Shown in pieces: positions 35,753-48,260 of a stretch of 64,000 bases of DNA. Position 1 is the stretch's first letter. The number at the start of each line of letters is the position of its first letter. The DNA comes from Augochlora pura (lineage: Eukaryota; Arthropoda; Insecta; Hymenoptera; Halictidae): NCBI RefSeq assembly GCF_028453695.1, contig NC_135780.1:5270001-5334000 (forward strand), read 5' to 3'. The notes below the pieces were generated by a model. That model made no database searches, was not told the origin of the DNA, and worked only from the letters and a program-made list of their open reading frames with translations. The position numbers and the translations under genes are program-made.

Positions 35753-37968
35753 CAGGCTGTTTCTCTCTCAGACTCTCCGTTCCAGGCATTCTCTCCTTTC
35801 CCATTCTCTCTCAGCCGCGGGCCAGCACAGCTTATCTCCATCTCCGTTCACCTTTCGTCCAGCCTCCTTCCTCCTCCTCGCTGCCTCCTCGTCGCGAGAT
35901 CGCGCACCGGCCGTTCCTCTACGGACGGGCCTGGAACTCTTTACTCGCGGTGTATCTCCGCGTCGTCGGTCCCGTCATGGCAGAACAGACGGACGACGTT
36001 GCGAGCCACGTGTGCGCCCCGCGCACGGTGTATCTCCTGTCCACGTGTGCATACGAAACTGCCGCGGCGAGAGTCGCGCGCTCTTCCTAACTCGCCCCAT
36101 TGCGATGCGCCGCGAGTTCCTCTCTAATAAATGCCTTGTAATCTCGGATATCCGGAAGCCGGATGCGAACGATTTGTAACAGTCGAAAGGGGCGGCCCGA
36201 GGGATCCGAGTGATCCTTCGAGAGGTGGCCCCGGCTAGGGCTACGGAATTTCTAGAGAGAATTCCACACGGTGCCCGATTCGCCGTCGCGTCTTTCCTCG
36301 GTGGCTGTATTTCGAATTTTTTATTGTTTATTGATCGAATTAATTCAAGATTGCCTTGATTGGTTTGGAACGACGAAGTATAATTATGGGTGTAATGGTT
36401 CACAAAATTATAATAATTATAAGGCAATAATAATTATTAGGCAATAATTATGGGTGTAATGGTTCACAAAATTTCAGTACTATCATTTTTTTAATTTATT
36501 TTCTTCCTATTTTACAAGACAAACACAATTGGCTTTTACCATGTCAAGATCAATATCAATTGTATTTCGTTTAAATACAACTATACTTGTTATGAAAGAA
36601 ATATAACATTTTGTGTAACAACGTGTATAGTCGTCGAAAGCAGCTAACTAATTAATAACAGCTTATTAGAATTTATTAGATTTATTAAAAATAGAGAAAC
36701 AAGCGTTTGCACGTAGCTACTGCATTTTGCAATCGATGCGAGCAATTTTTATTTCGCATAAAGATTTGCAGTCGTATGTATTTATATCGTCGACTTCTAT
36801 TTCTATTGTCGACTATTGTCTTTTGCGAATTTAATCGAAACATGTTACATCGAGTACATAGACGGATTAAATTCGTTATTACATTATATTAGCTGAAGAA
36901 ATGCGTTTTGAAAAACATGGGCGGCGTCGAGAACAAAACTCGAAGCGACGACGACGATATTTCATTGAACGTGTACGATCGCAGCGAAATTGATTCGAGC
37001 GATTCGAGAGGCGCGGTATCCCGGCCGAAATGCAGTTTCATCCGTCACTCAATTCACGGATAGAGGAGACAGACGCGTAGCGGGCAAAGGCCTAATCGAA
37101 ATCGATCCCATTTGTTTGGCGAAGATGGCCGAAGAAGGCTCCGCGCGGTCTTCAATGCTTTTGTCTCCTAATCTTTAATCCGCAATCAGGGCCCATTGTG
37201 CGCCCGGCCATCGGAGACTGCAATACGCTGCGCGCTGGCCCGCTCGTGGATATACGCTAAGAAGGATTAAAATCATCAGAGAGAAAGAAAAAGATGTATT
37301 GGGGCTGATGGACACTGGGGGAAATAAAAGGGGACAGGGGTCGCGAGCGAGCGCGCGAGCGCGGGCGAACGACGCGAAAGCGTATCCAAAGAAAGGATAA
37401 AGAGTCTCCTCTTATGTGACCTTTTTTTATTCGATTTTTTTACTCTTCCTTTAATGATTCCTTTATTCCTGCGAATTTACTAGAATTAATTTATCTGTTC
37501 GAGGATGTCACGTATTTTGGGCAGTTTAATTTGTAATTCTCAGCCGAAATTTTAAGAACGAGAAGAATCTAAAATAATGCATAGTTTATTAATTTACTAA
37601 GACGAGTTTTCTGTTATCAATTGTCACTTGAAAAATATGACGCATTTGTAAGCGACTGCCGTTTAAATTTGCCACTAAATACCTCATTTTAATCGCACGA
37701 CAATCGGAGTTCCAAAAACAGAACATGTGTTACAATAAAAATCGTAGAAAATTTGAAAGAAACGTAATTTTCTCATTTTTCGCGTTTCGGTATATGTATT
37801 TATATATTATATTATACATTTTTATACGCGTATACAGGTTCGATGTATTTTCTATCCAAGCATATAAACTACAATGAAAATGGTACTCGCAAAAATTCCT
37901 TCCCTCGGCGCCGGCAACACCGAAACACTCAAACTAATTCTGTCAATTTCAAATTTTAATTGTTAATA
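34892..37968. other. No recognised gene; CT-rich tract and local duplication
   Basis: A CT tract with 18-20-bp CTCAGGTTGTCTCTCTCT-type repeats at 35570-35790 explains the plus-strand frames of 131-211 codons. A 28-bp segment (ATTATGGGTGTAATGGTTCA core) is duplicated at 36382 and 36446. The rest is AT-rich or short CpG-rich islands without motifs. Confidence 0.5.
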
Positions 37969-38128
37969 ATCTCATCGTTAGTAATCTCACGAGTTCTCAA
38001 TCTTCTCCCCCAATTTTCATAAAATTTCGAAGACACACATACGTTAATAAACATAAAACACCTTTGCCTTATATATTCGCACGCGACACCACCGCGGTGT
38101 CGCCGGACGACGGCGCACCGTTAAAACC
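37969..38128. repeat. Second copy of the 10.9-11.5 kb interspersed repeat
   Basis: AATCTCATCGTTAG and ACGAGTTCTCAATC, then ATAAAATTTCGAA, and GACACCACCGCGGTGTCGCC near 38084, parallel the order of motifs at 10.88-11.56 kb. The 38 kb copy is much shorter, so one has lost or gained internal sequence. Confidence 0.5.
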
Positions 38129-39984
38129 GATCCGATCTACGTGAAAGTGGAAGTTTCTAAACCGGACACCTCCTGAAACAAATGATGTATAGGACGAGTT
38201 TTAATCGCATTTACGAAACGAAATAATTCGGTGTCCGAATGATATAGCGGGCGACGTTTCTGGCCTGGGTTCGCAGGTGAATATTTTTCCGTTCCCCTCT
38301 CCTCTACTCCCCCCCACACACACACCGAATTAGCATGCGATTCTTTGTCCGAGAAAAGACGAATCAACTCACGCCTGGCGGGGACCGGTGATCGGTTAGG
38401 CGTGTGTGGGGAGGGGGCGGTGGGAAGAGAGGATATTCAAATAAGTTGATTCGTTAGTCTCCGGGATTAATTTGCTACGACGGTATCGGATGTGCCCTCG
38501 CATTCATTAGGCGGACTGTTGCTATACTTCTTCGTAGTACGGAGTCGTACATAGGGAGAGAGAGTGAGAGAGAGTGAGAGAGAGAGAGAGAGGAGAGAGG
38601 GCTTGCGCTTCTACGGTTGTCCTGACGAGTTTTGTGGGTCTGCCATGTGGATCACGATGACTGCACAGCGACGACCCTATCGATTCACTCGCCCTGCACA
38701 CTGTCTGAGATATAATTACAAGCACCGCGCGAGTCCCGTGTACGACGAATGAGAAGCGAAGCGGGCCGCTCTCACGAAAATTCTTCGAAAACCGACGTTC
38801 GACGAATTTTAATTAATCGCGATTTAATCGTAGTCGGAATTGCGAGTTCCGACGGCAAAGAAATACAACGAACAACTATCTTATAATAAAATTATAAGAT
38901 CCTATCAAAATTATAGTTTGTTTATTTTTTAATAATTTATTATTTCAAAATTGTAGTAGCAAAAATTGTAGTTTATTTATTTATTTACTTATTAATACTT
39001 TATTTATACTTATATTATTATTATATATATATACTTATATACTTATATAATTATATATATATACTTATATACTTATATAATTATATATTAATATAATTAT
39101 ATAGTAATATATTTATTAATATTAATACTTATTAATACTGAATAAACCAAATGGTTTATTTAGCAAATACAATTAAATTTACATATGTTCGGTACCGCCT
39201 TATACTTTACACGCAATCTTGTTTAAATTATAGACGATGTCAGTCATATCATTTGCCTTCATTATAGAGATACATATCATGGTCTCCATAATTATAGACT
39301 CGAAATAACTTTTACAACGTAATTTACATCTAAATCAAACCTTAAGAAAAAAACGTATTTCTATATTCCAATTTTCCATTATTTCTAATACAGAAATATA
39401 TAAATATATTTTCTTAAGTTTTCTTAAATATAAATATATTTTCTTCAGGTATCATTAACAATATAAAAGTTACTTCGAGCCTATAATTATTCATATGACC
39501 GTATTAGCGTAACAATTGCTTGCGCAAGCAAGATTTACGAGCTTGACAACACCTATAACCGAAGAATTTGTTTTAAGAAAATCAGATACGCGATTCACGT
39601 GACGTAATAAACTATTCATTGTTAGATCGTACCGTAGAACGCGAGATAAAAAATCGTCTGCCGTAATTGCGGGGGTGCGAGTCACAAAAAACGAGGCGAT
39701 ACAATTATTCTGAAATTCTTTAAATGCCTTCGTTATCGTTCGCTCGATCTAAGTCCGTGTCTGCTCGTTAACTTACTAGTCACAGAGTGCCACACTTCAT
39801 CCTTATCGATTGAACAATAAAGAATTCTGATATAGGAGGATTGATTTAGGTTTCACACCGAGCCTACCGAGTGCTAAACGCGACTATAATGCCTTGCATT
39901 ATTAGAAAGGACTGCACTAAATTTTTTGTAGACCCTTTGTCGTTATTATTATATAACGTATATTATTATATAACTTAATTTAAG
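38129..39984. other. No recognised gene; GA and AT simple repeats
   Basis: (GA)n at 38557-38592 and TA-rich ATATACTTATAT repeats at 39000-39130. The rest is AT-rich. Confidence 0.55.
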
Positions 39985-40140
39985 AAGTATATTAAATTAT
40001 TTCTTACTTTCTAAAAATTAAATTATTCCTTACTTTATGAAAATTAAATTATTTCTTTCTCTATCAAAATTCAATTATTTCACTTTATGAAAATTAAATT
40101 ATCTTTTTCTGTATGAAAATTAAATTATTTCTTTCTTTAC
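39985..40140 (+). repeat. About 26-bp tandem repeat, six copies
   Basis: Unit ATTAAATTATTTCTTTCTxTATGAAA, with starts about every 26 bp (39991, 40017, 40043, 40069, 40093, 40119). Confidence 0.85.
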
Positions 40141-40651
40141 AAATCCAAGAACTTTGGAGGAGAAAACGGTGAAATCGGTGATTTTGTGGTTGACGGTGGT
40201 TCACCGTGAATTCCTCGGGTAGAATTACGTATTCCCTTATTTTCACCGACAGCGAGGCAAAGTGTAGAGGAGGAGGAGGAGACGTCGGAACGCGCGCGGC
40301 TTTGTCTCCCCGTTATCTGTATCTATAACATTTACGGCTTTGTTATTGGCACGGGGATAAAAATGCTTGAAACGAACATCGCGGGTCGCGGCCCCGACGC
40401 GTTCGTTCGTAACAGGGTGAGAGAGATCAGATCGCGGATAAGATGTGTCCGACCAGCAGATAGCCATTCGGGGCCCCTTCCATGTCACAACTGGTCTGGC
40501 ACGTTTTGCATTGCGATTTCGTTCCGCCAACCAACCCCCTCCGGGGCGGATCGAGGCCCCGTGATTTTTCCGTTCTCGCCGGGATCGCCGCGCAACAACG
40601 TAAACACGTAACAATTCGGCTCTCTTGACGCGTTCATCTATCAATGAATTT
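40141..40651. other. CpG-rich island without recognised gene
   Basis: Frames of 82 codons on plus and 143 codons on minus overlap. Both are Arg-rich and lack motifs, so I leave them uncalled. Confidence 0.45.
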
Positions 40652-40775
40652 CCGCGGGCTTGAATTATTTTCACGGGTTTGAATTATTTTCTCTGGCTTT
40701 AATTATTTCCGCGGGCTTGAATTATTTTCTCTAGCTTGAATTATTTTCTCCGGCTTGAATTATTTTCTCCGTTTG
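40652..40775 (+). repeat. 19-bp tandem repeat, six copies
   Basis: GAATTATTTTCTCxGGCTT unit with GAATT starting at 40662, 40681, 40700, 40719, 40738 and 40757, an exact 19-bp period. Confidence 0.93.
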
Positions 40776-41158
40776 TCGCGGCTTAATGCACTCCTCGCGT
40801 CCTCTTCCACGACGCGATTTCTTCGGTTTCTCAGAAACGGATCGTGACCATTCCGCGTCGTTCCTCCGAAGCGACCGCTCGCCGTAATTAAACCGGACAT
40901 GTACAATTTGCCCGTCCTTCGCGGCTAAATCCACGAAAATGTGCGCCGAGTCGCGGAATTGTTCGCCTGCTCGTTAAACAACGATTAAACGGTTTAATCG
41001 CTCGGCGATTTATGCTTCCTCATCCTTGTCACATTTCGCTCCCTTGATTTAAGCACGTTTCCCGATTTCCATATATTTCGCGGACTCTGCTTCACGTTGG
41101 AACTAATTCATCGAAGTTCATTGAAATATTTTATACAGTGCACGACGTTGCAAAATAT
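40776..41158. other. No recognised gene
   Basis: Mixed composition; a short minus frame at 40.73-40.93 kb is unsupported. Confidence 0.5.
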
Positions 41159-41400
41159 TAAATGACGTTACGTATTGTCAAAAAATATTGAATAACGTTA
41201 ATTGACGTCTTCATAGTGTCAAATAACGTTAAATGATATTAAATAATATCAAAAAATATTAAATAACGTTAATTAACGTCTTCATAGTGTCAAATAACGT
41301 TAAATGATATTAAATAATGTCAAAAAATATTAAATGACGTCATAATGTCAAATGACGTTAAATAATGTTAAATAACGTCACAGAATATTATTTAGTAATG
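41159..41400 (-). repeat. AACGTTATTTAAC-type satellite, reverse orientation
   Basis: Irregular tandem words such as AAATAACGTTAAATGATATT, CTTCATAGTGTCAAATAACG and AAAAAATATTAAATAACG. In reverse complement these are the same family as the array at 20.53-20.90 kb. No clear MITE ends flank this copy. Confidence 0.8.
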
Positions 41401-42160
41401 AATATTAATTAAATATCAGTATAACCTTCCGTTACACAGTACGACAGAAATTGTACGATATCATAGTTAATAAAAAATAATTTTCTCATCAATCCCGTGG
41501 TTAATAATGTCAGTAATTATAATAACTGTTTAGCCGAATAAAGAGAGAGAGAGAGATCGTGCCATCTCTCTTCCTCTGGAAGCAACCAGTTTGGACGCCG
41601 CATTTTTCGTCGGATTATCTAAGTTGTTCGTTTTTATTTAAATATTCGAGTGGTGAGATCGAAATGTTCGGACTTTTTTTGTAGCAACCTTGTCCGAAGA
41701 CAGCGACCTCCGATGCTGTGACTTAATGATGTAGCGTCAATTCGGTGTGGGCGCCGCTTACGCTCTATCTCTCTCTCTCTCTCTCTTTCTTGCTCTCATT
41801 CCCCTTCTCTCTCTCTCGTTCTCTTTCTCTTTCTCTCATCCGCGTTCCCACCTTTCCTTGCTCTCCCGCTACACCTCGCATATTTGGCGCGTGATGTCGC
41901 GACCAGATTGGTTCGACATGCTGGTACGAATGTAAAGGTCGGAGCCGTGAACGAACTCCGTCCGCGAAGACGTCTCTCGCGCGCGCGGGAGAGCGAGAGA
42001 TCCTTAAACCGGCGATGAGACGGCGCAAATCGGAGCGGACGTACAATAGCGCTTCCTTCGTTTAATGTCATGAGACCAGGAACGATAGTTAGAGCCAATT
42101 AAATCCTAATCTCGCGGCGGCGGTGGCGGTGGCGGTGGCAAGCAGCATTGTGACGCTTAC
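41401..42160. other. No recognised gene; CT and GGCGGT repeats
   Basis: (GA)n at 41542-41555, CT tract 41767-41840, GGTGGC hexamer repeat at 42115-42139. Frames here are repeat-driven. Confidence 0.55.
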
Positions 42161-42194
42161 CTTGACGTAAACTAGGGAAGATTAAGCCGAGCAT
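42161..42194 (-). CDS. Possible short first coding exon with strong donor
   Basis: On the minus strand an ATG at 42194 opens 11 codons (MLGLIFPSLRQ) that run into CAAG/GTAAGC at 42161/42160, close to the donor consensus. An in-frame TAG lies a few codons upstream, so the ATG would be the true start. The hydrophobic beginning could start a signal peptide. Short ATG-to-donor arrangements are expected by chance a few times in 64 kb, so confidence is low. Confidence 0.12.
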
Positions 42195-43794
42195 AACAAA
42201 ACAGTTCTACGTTATCTGTTACCTGCGGCACGCGAATTACACCAAAGCCGGTCCTCGTAATCCTTTAAATTTCAATTCGTCTTTTATCCGTCAATTGTAC
42301 GATGTTCGATCTTGATGTTGTTCGATCATCAAACCACGGAGAAGAGGTCTTTTTAAAAATTGATATACTTTGCGAATTCTTGCGATTCTTATGCAGTATG
42401 TCTGTAGCAATACCTAATTTTGGTATTTAATAGGGATGTAATTACAAGAGGAATGTAACGATTATATTAACGCTTTGACTGACACGCTGACAAGCTCAAA
42501 ATGAATCGAAAGTATTTCGGTCGATCTGACGTTGAAATCTTCAATTGTATGTCATCAATTGTTGTTTCGACATTCTCACGTTTAGCTGATTCGTATAGAA
42601 ATTAACTCCATAAATATAACTTTATAAAGCTAGAAAAATGTAATAAATTAGCGTAAAAATTAAGTGACTCGCACGTTGGTGTCACATGAGAGTCAACTTG
42701 TTGTAAAACTCATTGTTAGACTTATTGCAGTCACTTATTTTATCGAGTGCTGCCTTAATAATTACGGAGAAACGCGAAGAGACTTGCCTTTTCAACTTTA
42801 TGAAATTCGTGCAGGCATTATTTCATTTTTCAATTACCGACCGATTAATTTTGCAGCCAGGTACGTTAATTCGCGTTACATAAAATGGTAGTATCGGGCA
42901 ATTATCAATCGCGTTACATGCCGGAAAGCTTTTTTATTGATCGAAAGAAATCGACCAGCACCGCGGCATTAATTATTTTGCTTTATCGACGAAACCTTTG
43001 GCGGGACTGTCATACAGTCATACAAACAAATCCAATGATATAGCCGGTGCCGTCTAGACTATCCGACACAAACTTCCATTACCAATGTCTTCATGAGCGT
43101 GTACAGCTTTTTTACAACTTGTGCTGGGAATTGAATTTCATACCTGGAAGGCCGCTTCGAGATTTTTCCATGGTTTTCAGTCGCTTTTATGATAATTAAA
43201 TAGAATTATTTCTTAACTCGGAATATTTGGTCGGGAATCGGTGGATTTTCGTTGGAAATAAATAGTTTAGTGAATTGAATAATTTTGGGAAGTTTAGCGA
43301 GTTCTTAATAATAATCTCTTGAATTCTTTGAATGTTAAATGAATTGCTAGAGAAAGTTTTGCAAAAATTTATTTACGCATTCATCGTTCTAAATTTCATT
43401 CTAAACTATACTTATACTATAGATTATTTTACGTTTGGTAAACCTAATAGGAAAGCTTATGCCATTGTATTCCAATATTATAGTACCATTTTCACTAACT
43501 TTCTCTATTATTTTTGGCACTCACTTTATACAAGCTATAACATTATAAACTATTATTATCATTATTCCGATCTCGTTACTATTTCATTCTTTATTATTCA
43601 TTTATAATATACCTAGTTTCCTCTTCAATACCGTGTCTCGATAATTCTATTATTGCTCGCCCTATGTATTATAGTTATTCACTTCATATATTTTACATTA
43701 CATATCCCTTCCATTATCTATTGTCGTAGCACGTCGCAAAATTATTTTTAATAGATATCGCCAAAGCTTAGATTTAAAAATTGTCAGAGGTGTA
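42195..43794. other. AT-rich, no recognised gene
   Basis: Only short frames (up to 91 codons at 43.3-43.6 kb, Tyr/Phe/Ile-rich as expected from AT-rich DNA). No splice support. Confidence 0.55.
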
Positions 43795-43925
43795 ACTGTT
43801 GCATGAGTCGCAAGACTCAATTTCATATGCATCAAATAAATATTGTTATATGAAATGGAAACGCTAAAATCCAGAAAAATTATTTTAAATCTCCAGTTGA
43901 AATGGCTTCGAGTGCAAAGGGTTAA
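43795..43925. mobile_element. piggyBac-type MITE, left-truncated
   Basis: Internal GAGTCGCAAGACTCAATTTC and the end TTCGAGTGCAAAGGGTTAA (to 43925) match the right half of the copy at 57446-57669. Confidence 0.65.
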
Positions 43926-44029
43926 ATCATCGTGTATTACCGTACAAGGTGGGACATTTTTAATCCCACCGTAGGTAGGACATTTTTAATCCCACCGTGC
44001 CCCAAAGAGTTAACTCTGAATTGTCGGAC

Positions 44030-44480
44030 GCGAGGTTACGATCCGCGACGGGTATTTATTGTCAGTGAATATTCTGCGCGAGTTGTACCGCGGTCTAACG
44101 ATCGTCGCATTAAAATTAGAAGAACGCCGTTAGTTGACAGTTGTATCGTGTGCTCTGTAGACGAGACGTCCATCGACGATTGTTCGAAAACGAACGGTTC
44201 AGAACGACAACGAACGACGAACGACGACAACGAACGTCGAGTCGAAGCGGATCGGCGAGAAGAGCGTCGTGACGAGACAGAGAGAGAAAGAGAGAGAGAG
44301 AGAGACGAGGCGAGGCGAGCAAGCCGGCCTCTTCTTGGCTTCTTTTACTCGTTCGGTGAATCCAGTGGAAGTGACGCCCAGCGGGTTCGACCGACAGCCT
44401 TGAGGTGTCTGTCGGTGATTTAAAACACTAGGAGCACCGCGAATGTGTCGCCGATCGGCGCTGAACGTGAACGCATACAC
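44030..44480 (+). promoter_or_regulatory. CpG-rich TSS-like island with TCAGT initiator
   Basis: A TCAGTG initiator-like word at 44061 begins a CpG-rich, stop-poor island with ACGAACGACG runs and (GA)n at 44276-44303. This is the composition often seen for insect 5' UTR exons. The 163-codon frame that spans it (43932-44423) is Arg/Asp/Glu-rich from the repeats and I do not call it coding. No TATA box and only a weak donor near 44484. Confidence 0.2.
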
Positions 44481-44865
44481 AAAGGTACTACTTGCGTCGC
44501 GTGTGGACGCGAGCGCGCGCGCGCGCGGGCATACACCGCACGGAAACTCGGCCCAATCGTAATTCTCGAAGACAAGATCGGGTTGAGTGATGGTGGAACG
44601 ATCTTCTGCCCCGGTATCGCGACCTATGCATGAATCATTGCCCGATTTTCATCGACGCGTCGCGGCTCCCCGGCCTTTAGCGGATCGAGGTCGTCGATCG
44701 CTGCACGGCGATCGTTTATTGGAAAAGCCGCGTCTCGTCGTCCGGCTCGCGGAAAACCGGTCGACCGATTGTTTAATTAAGCGACGGAGCCGTGATCGTC
44801 TCCGATCGGACGGACGTTATCGGCCATTGTCATTTTACGATGCCTCCTCTTTCTTTCTCCTACTC

Positions 44866-44904
<39 letters not shown>

Positions 44905-45794
44905 TCTCTCTCTCGTATCTCTCAATGAATACATCGGATTGACGTTTATTGACATCGTCGCTCTCTCCGCACCGGCCGATCGGCGCCCATCGCGCGTTTC
45001 TTTATTAGAAGTTTTCGCGTTCGATCGAGAATGCGGTTAATTTACGTTTAGCCACCGCCACGTGGACGATGCTTTTTTCCCCGTGTCCCGTGCGTCCATT
45101 TGCGATTTCAAGCGTAACCGCGCTCGTCGATCGTCGTCGATACCGGCTTGCAACGCCGCGCCGGGATCACGACAACGACGACGACGACGGGCACCGTGTT
45201 CAAATATTATCGCTAATCATACGCGACGGATTATTATACTGTTATTACGGCGATCCGCGTTCTAGCGCCGCTCGAAAATCTACCGCGAAAAATAATCCTT
45301 ATCTTCCGCCGACCGTAAAACTGCTGGACGAATTTTAATGAACACTAATGTTAAGTGATAGCGGATATATTTGCACGGCCGTTCAGTTCCGCGGCGTAAG
45401 AACGCCGCTAATGTAAATACGTTTTAACAGATTTTTAGTCGCTTGAAAATTTACCTATTTCCAGGGAATCGTACGACCGTGCTTTGAATAATGCATGTTG
45501 CCAACGAGAACGTTTAAATAATTCCGTTAGGCACGGATAGGAGACAAGATTTCGCTGACGCGCACGAAATTTGAACAGTTTTGGTTTTGAAGGGTTCTCT
45601 CGTGAGAGGAATATTTAACGAATTAACAATTAAATTAACGAACAATTTAAATCGTTACCCGCGAGAAACAATTGTACTTGAATATAAACTCTGCAGGTTT
45701 TCTATGAATTTTGCCGACTGAGATTTACACTTATCGAAGTGAAATTATCCATATAAACAGAAAAAATTTATGCAAGTTTGTCCAGTAAATTATA
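44481..45794. other. CpG-rich to AT-rich stretch, no recognised gene
   Basis: (CG)n at about 44514-44527 and (CT)n at 44870-44901. Overlapping frames without motifs. Confidence 0.5.
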
Positions 45795-46317
45795 TTAACC
45801 CTTTAAGTACATTATTAACCCTTTAAGAAACTTACTCTTGTTGCCTGATTTCACACAGTTGGCATTATCAAAATTATAAAATAAATGCAATGATAAACTT
45901 TATCGAATATACTATAGTATAGTATATAGTAATTATATAATAGTATTTTTCTTGGAACAATTATACAATCACCATTTTTGAGATATTCGTAATGGAATTA
46001 ATCTTAAATTCGATCGACGATCGTCCAATGCAAAGCCGTGAAAATAACACAAAAGGTACACATTTCGTTGTGCTTTCTTATCACAGCGAACACTCGGGGT
46101 TAACCCTTTGCACTCGAAGCCATTTTAGCTCTAAATCTAAAATAATTTTCCTGTCTTATAGTATTTTCATATACAAAATTAATTCTCGTGATTCATACTA
46201 ACAGTGCCATATTTAACAATTTTTCTAAAATTAAACATTGTTGCTATAAAAATTATTTTAAAAGAAAGAACAATATTAGCGGTGGCTGAAAGTCACCGTC
46301 CGAGTGCAAAGGGTTAA
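45795..46317. mobile_element. Abutting piggyBac-type MITEs sharing one TTAA
   Basis: Two left-like ends (TTAACCCTTTAAG at 45795 and 45815) precede a stretch ending CACTCGGGGTTAA at 46103. That same TTAA (46100-46103) starts a full copy with ends TTAACCCTTTGCACTCGAAG and CGAGTGCAAAGGGTTAA (46317), carrying a subterminal GCGGTGGCTGAAAGTCACCG. Sharing one TTAA suggests insertion into an existing target site. Confidence 0.6.
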
Positions 46318-47935
46318 TCGCTAATCGTAGAGATCGCCGGGGGGTGAAAATCGGAAGAGGTTAGGCCGATTCGGGGAATAGAGACAGCTTAGAATGTAAC
46401 TCGAACGGGTGCAACGCTAACGGAGAGCTCGCGGTGCAAACACAGAACCAGTTCTCGGCTACCTTATGCATGAAATCGATCAATCGTTGTGGCGAAACAA
46501 GATCGGTCTTTTAGCTCGTACCACCGTTCGAAGTTTATATGAATCATTAGCTGACTTTTGTCGTGCTCGGGTGTCACGTTCTAATGTACAGCGCCTTCCC
46601 GTTCTTTAATCGCCGCAGGAATTTTCGACGGATTTTTTTCACCTATCCCTGTAATTGCACGGGGTCGTATTTTCTCTCGCGCGCTGCCTCGTATTTTCTT
46701 TTCCGTTCCGTTTGCTTCGGGAATATCGTCGATATATATATTTATATTTATGCATTCGTGCTCTCCGTTTCTAATTTCGTATTCCGATCGAATTTATTCG
46801 TTCCCGCGTGTAATATTAGCATCGACCTAAAAATAACTTCCGCTTGGATTTATCAAATTTTACGACCGCCATTTTAGTAGACGAGCAAACCGACGTCGGA
46901 CACCCGCTCGAATCGAGATCGAATAATCGCGCGAAATCAATTGTTTATGTTCTTATTTTTCTAATTTCACGTTTTCTTGTTGGAAAGTTTTAACTACTAT
47001 ATATATTAATACTACTGTGTATATTGTATTAATACTACTGTGTATATTATATTAATACTTCTATATATTCTATATTAATATAATATTAATACTTTACTTT
47101 ATAAACATTTAGCTGAATGTTAAATTTTCGTTTCCATTCTGATTTTATTTATTTGATTAATCGCGAGAGATATTTAAATTTAAGATATTATAGAATAATA
47201 TTGAAGCTTGAGGTAGTACAATTTAATATATTTATTTCAATAATAGGTAATAAATTATTTATAATATAAAAGCCGATTTATAGGCTACCGGTCGATATTG
47301 TGCTAATTTTGTGGTAATTATGAAAAGTTATGAAACTTAGGCAATAATAATAAATAAAAATTTTTGAAGATAGAACCACCAGCAACTAGAATAACAAATA
47401 AGAATAAGAATTGCGAACATTGAACAAGAAATTTACAGGTGATCGTAAAATTTGTTTCGATATTTTTCGACGACCGCGTGCGACAGGTCCGATAAACGTA
47501 TAATGTAATTATTATTACGCGCCATTAATGAAGTGTTTGGGTCGCGTCGTCGCGCCCTTTGTGCGATGACAATTATCTACCTGTCGAGAGGACACCGTCT
47601 ATACCGAAACAGAAAGATCCGCGACGCGTTGACCGTTAATTACCAGCGACGAGTCGCAATTAACAAAACTTTATTGCCCATTCGTCTTCCGTTGTTGTCC
47701 GAACTTTCCAAACGAAGCTGTACTGTGTGCCGCACTGTACCGGGGCACACCGGGTATATCCGTCGTCAGGTACTTGTTTACAGAAACAATAAATTTCACC
47801 TGTAATTTTCTTGACGCTTTCGAACAGTTTACAGCACGATCAGCGAGCGGATGAGGACGGAAGAGGGGCTTCCAATTATGTACCTGGTTAGGGCCTTTTT
47901 TTTCGTGCACCTTGAAAGAACGAGTCGACGAATCT
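46318..47935. other. No recognised gene, mostly AT-rich
   Basis: Short TA repeats at 46730-46750, and TACTACTGTGTATATT-type repeats at 47000-47060. Frames at 46.56-46.88 and 47.5-47.9 kb lack support. Confidence 0.5.
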
Positions 47936-48035
47936 CCAAAATTTCGAATTTCTAAAATTTCGAATTTCTAAAATTTCAAATTTCTAAAAGTTCGAATTTC
48001 TAAAATTTCGAATCTCTAAAATTTCGAATTTCCAA
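47936..48035 (+). repeat. 16-bp tandem repeat, six copies
   Basis: Unit AAAATTTCGAATTTCT, exact 16-bp spacing of the TTCGAA core at the left end, with drift to the right. Confidence 0.93.
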
Positions 48036-48156
48036 GCTCGGCATCGCAGACGACGAATTTTCCAAACGAAATATAAAACTGAATTACGCGAAACGTTTTT
48101 AAACGCGTATAGAGCGTTTGTTAGGTTATGTCACGGAGGTTGGCGTTATAATTACA

Positions 48157-48260
48157 TATTAGGTGTTGGAGAAAGTTGTTCGAGCCGCGTTGGTCCTCAC
48201 CTTCTTTTCACTCCTCCGCGAATCGACCAACTAGGAAGACTGGCACGCTGCGTATTAATT
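48157..48260 (+). mobile_element. Possible mariner-like terminal repeat
   Basis: TATTAGGTGTTGGAGAAAGT at about 48158 has the TA-TTAGGT form of a mariner end. No partner end or transposase visible. Confidence 0.2.

Noticed and set aside
35544..36179. 211-codon plus frame
   Set aside because: First half is CT repeat, second half CpG-rich with other frames also open; no motifs.
40243..40674. 143-codon minus frame
   Set aside because: Arg-rich, overlapping plus frame, no motif; typical of stop-poor CpG-rich sequence.
43932..44423. 163-codon plus frame
   Set aside because: Starts in a MITE border and passes through ACGA and GA repeats; kept only as a possible 5' UTR island.
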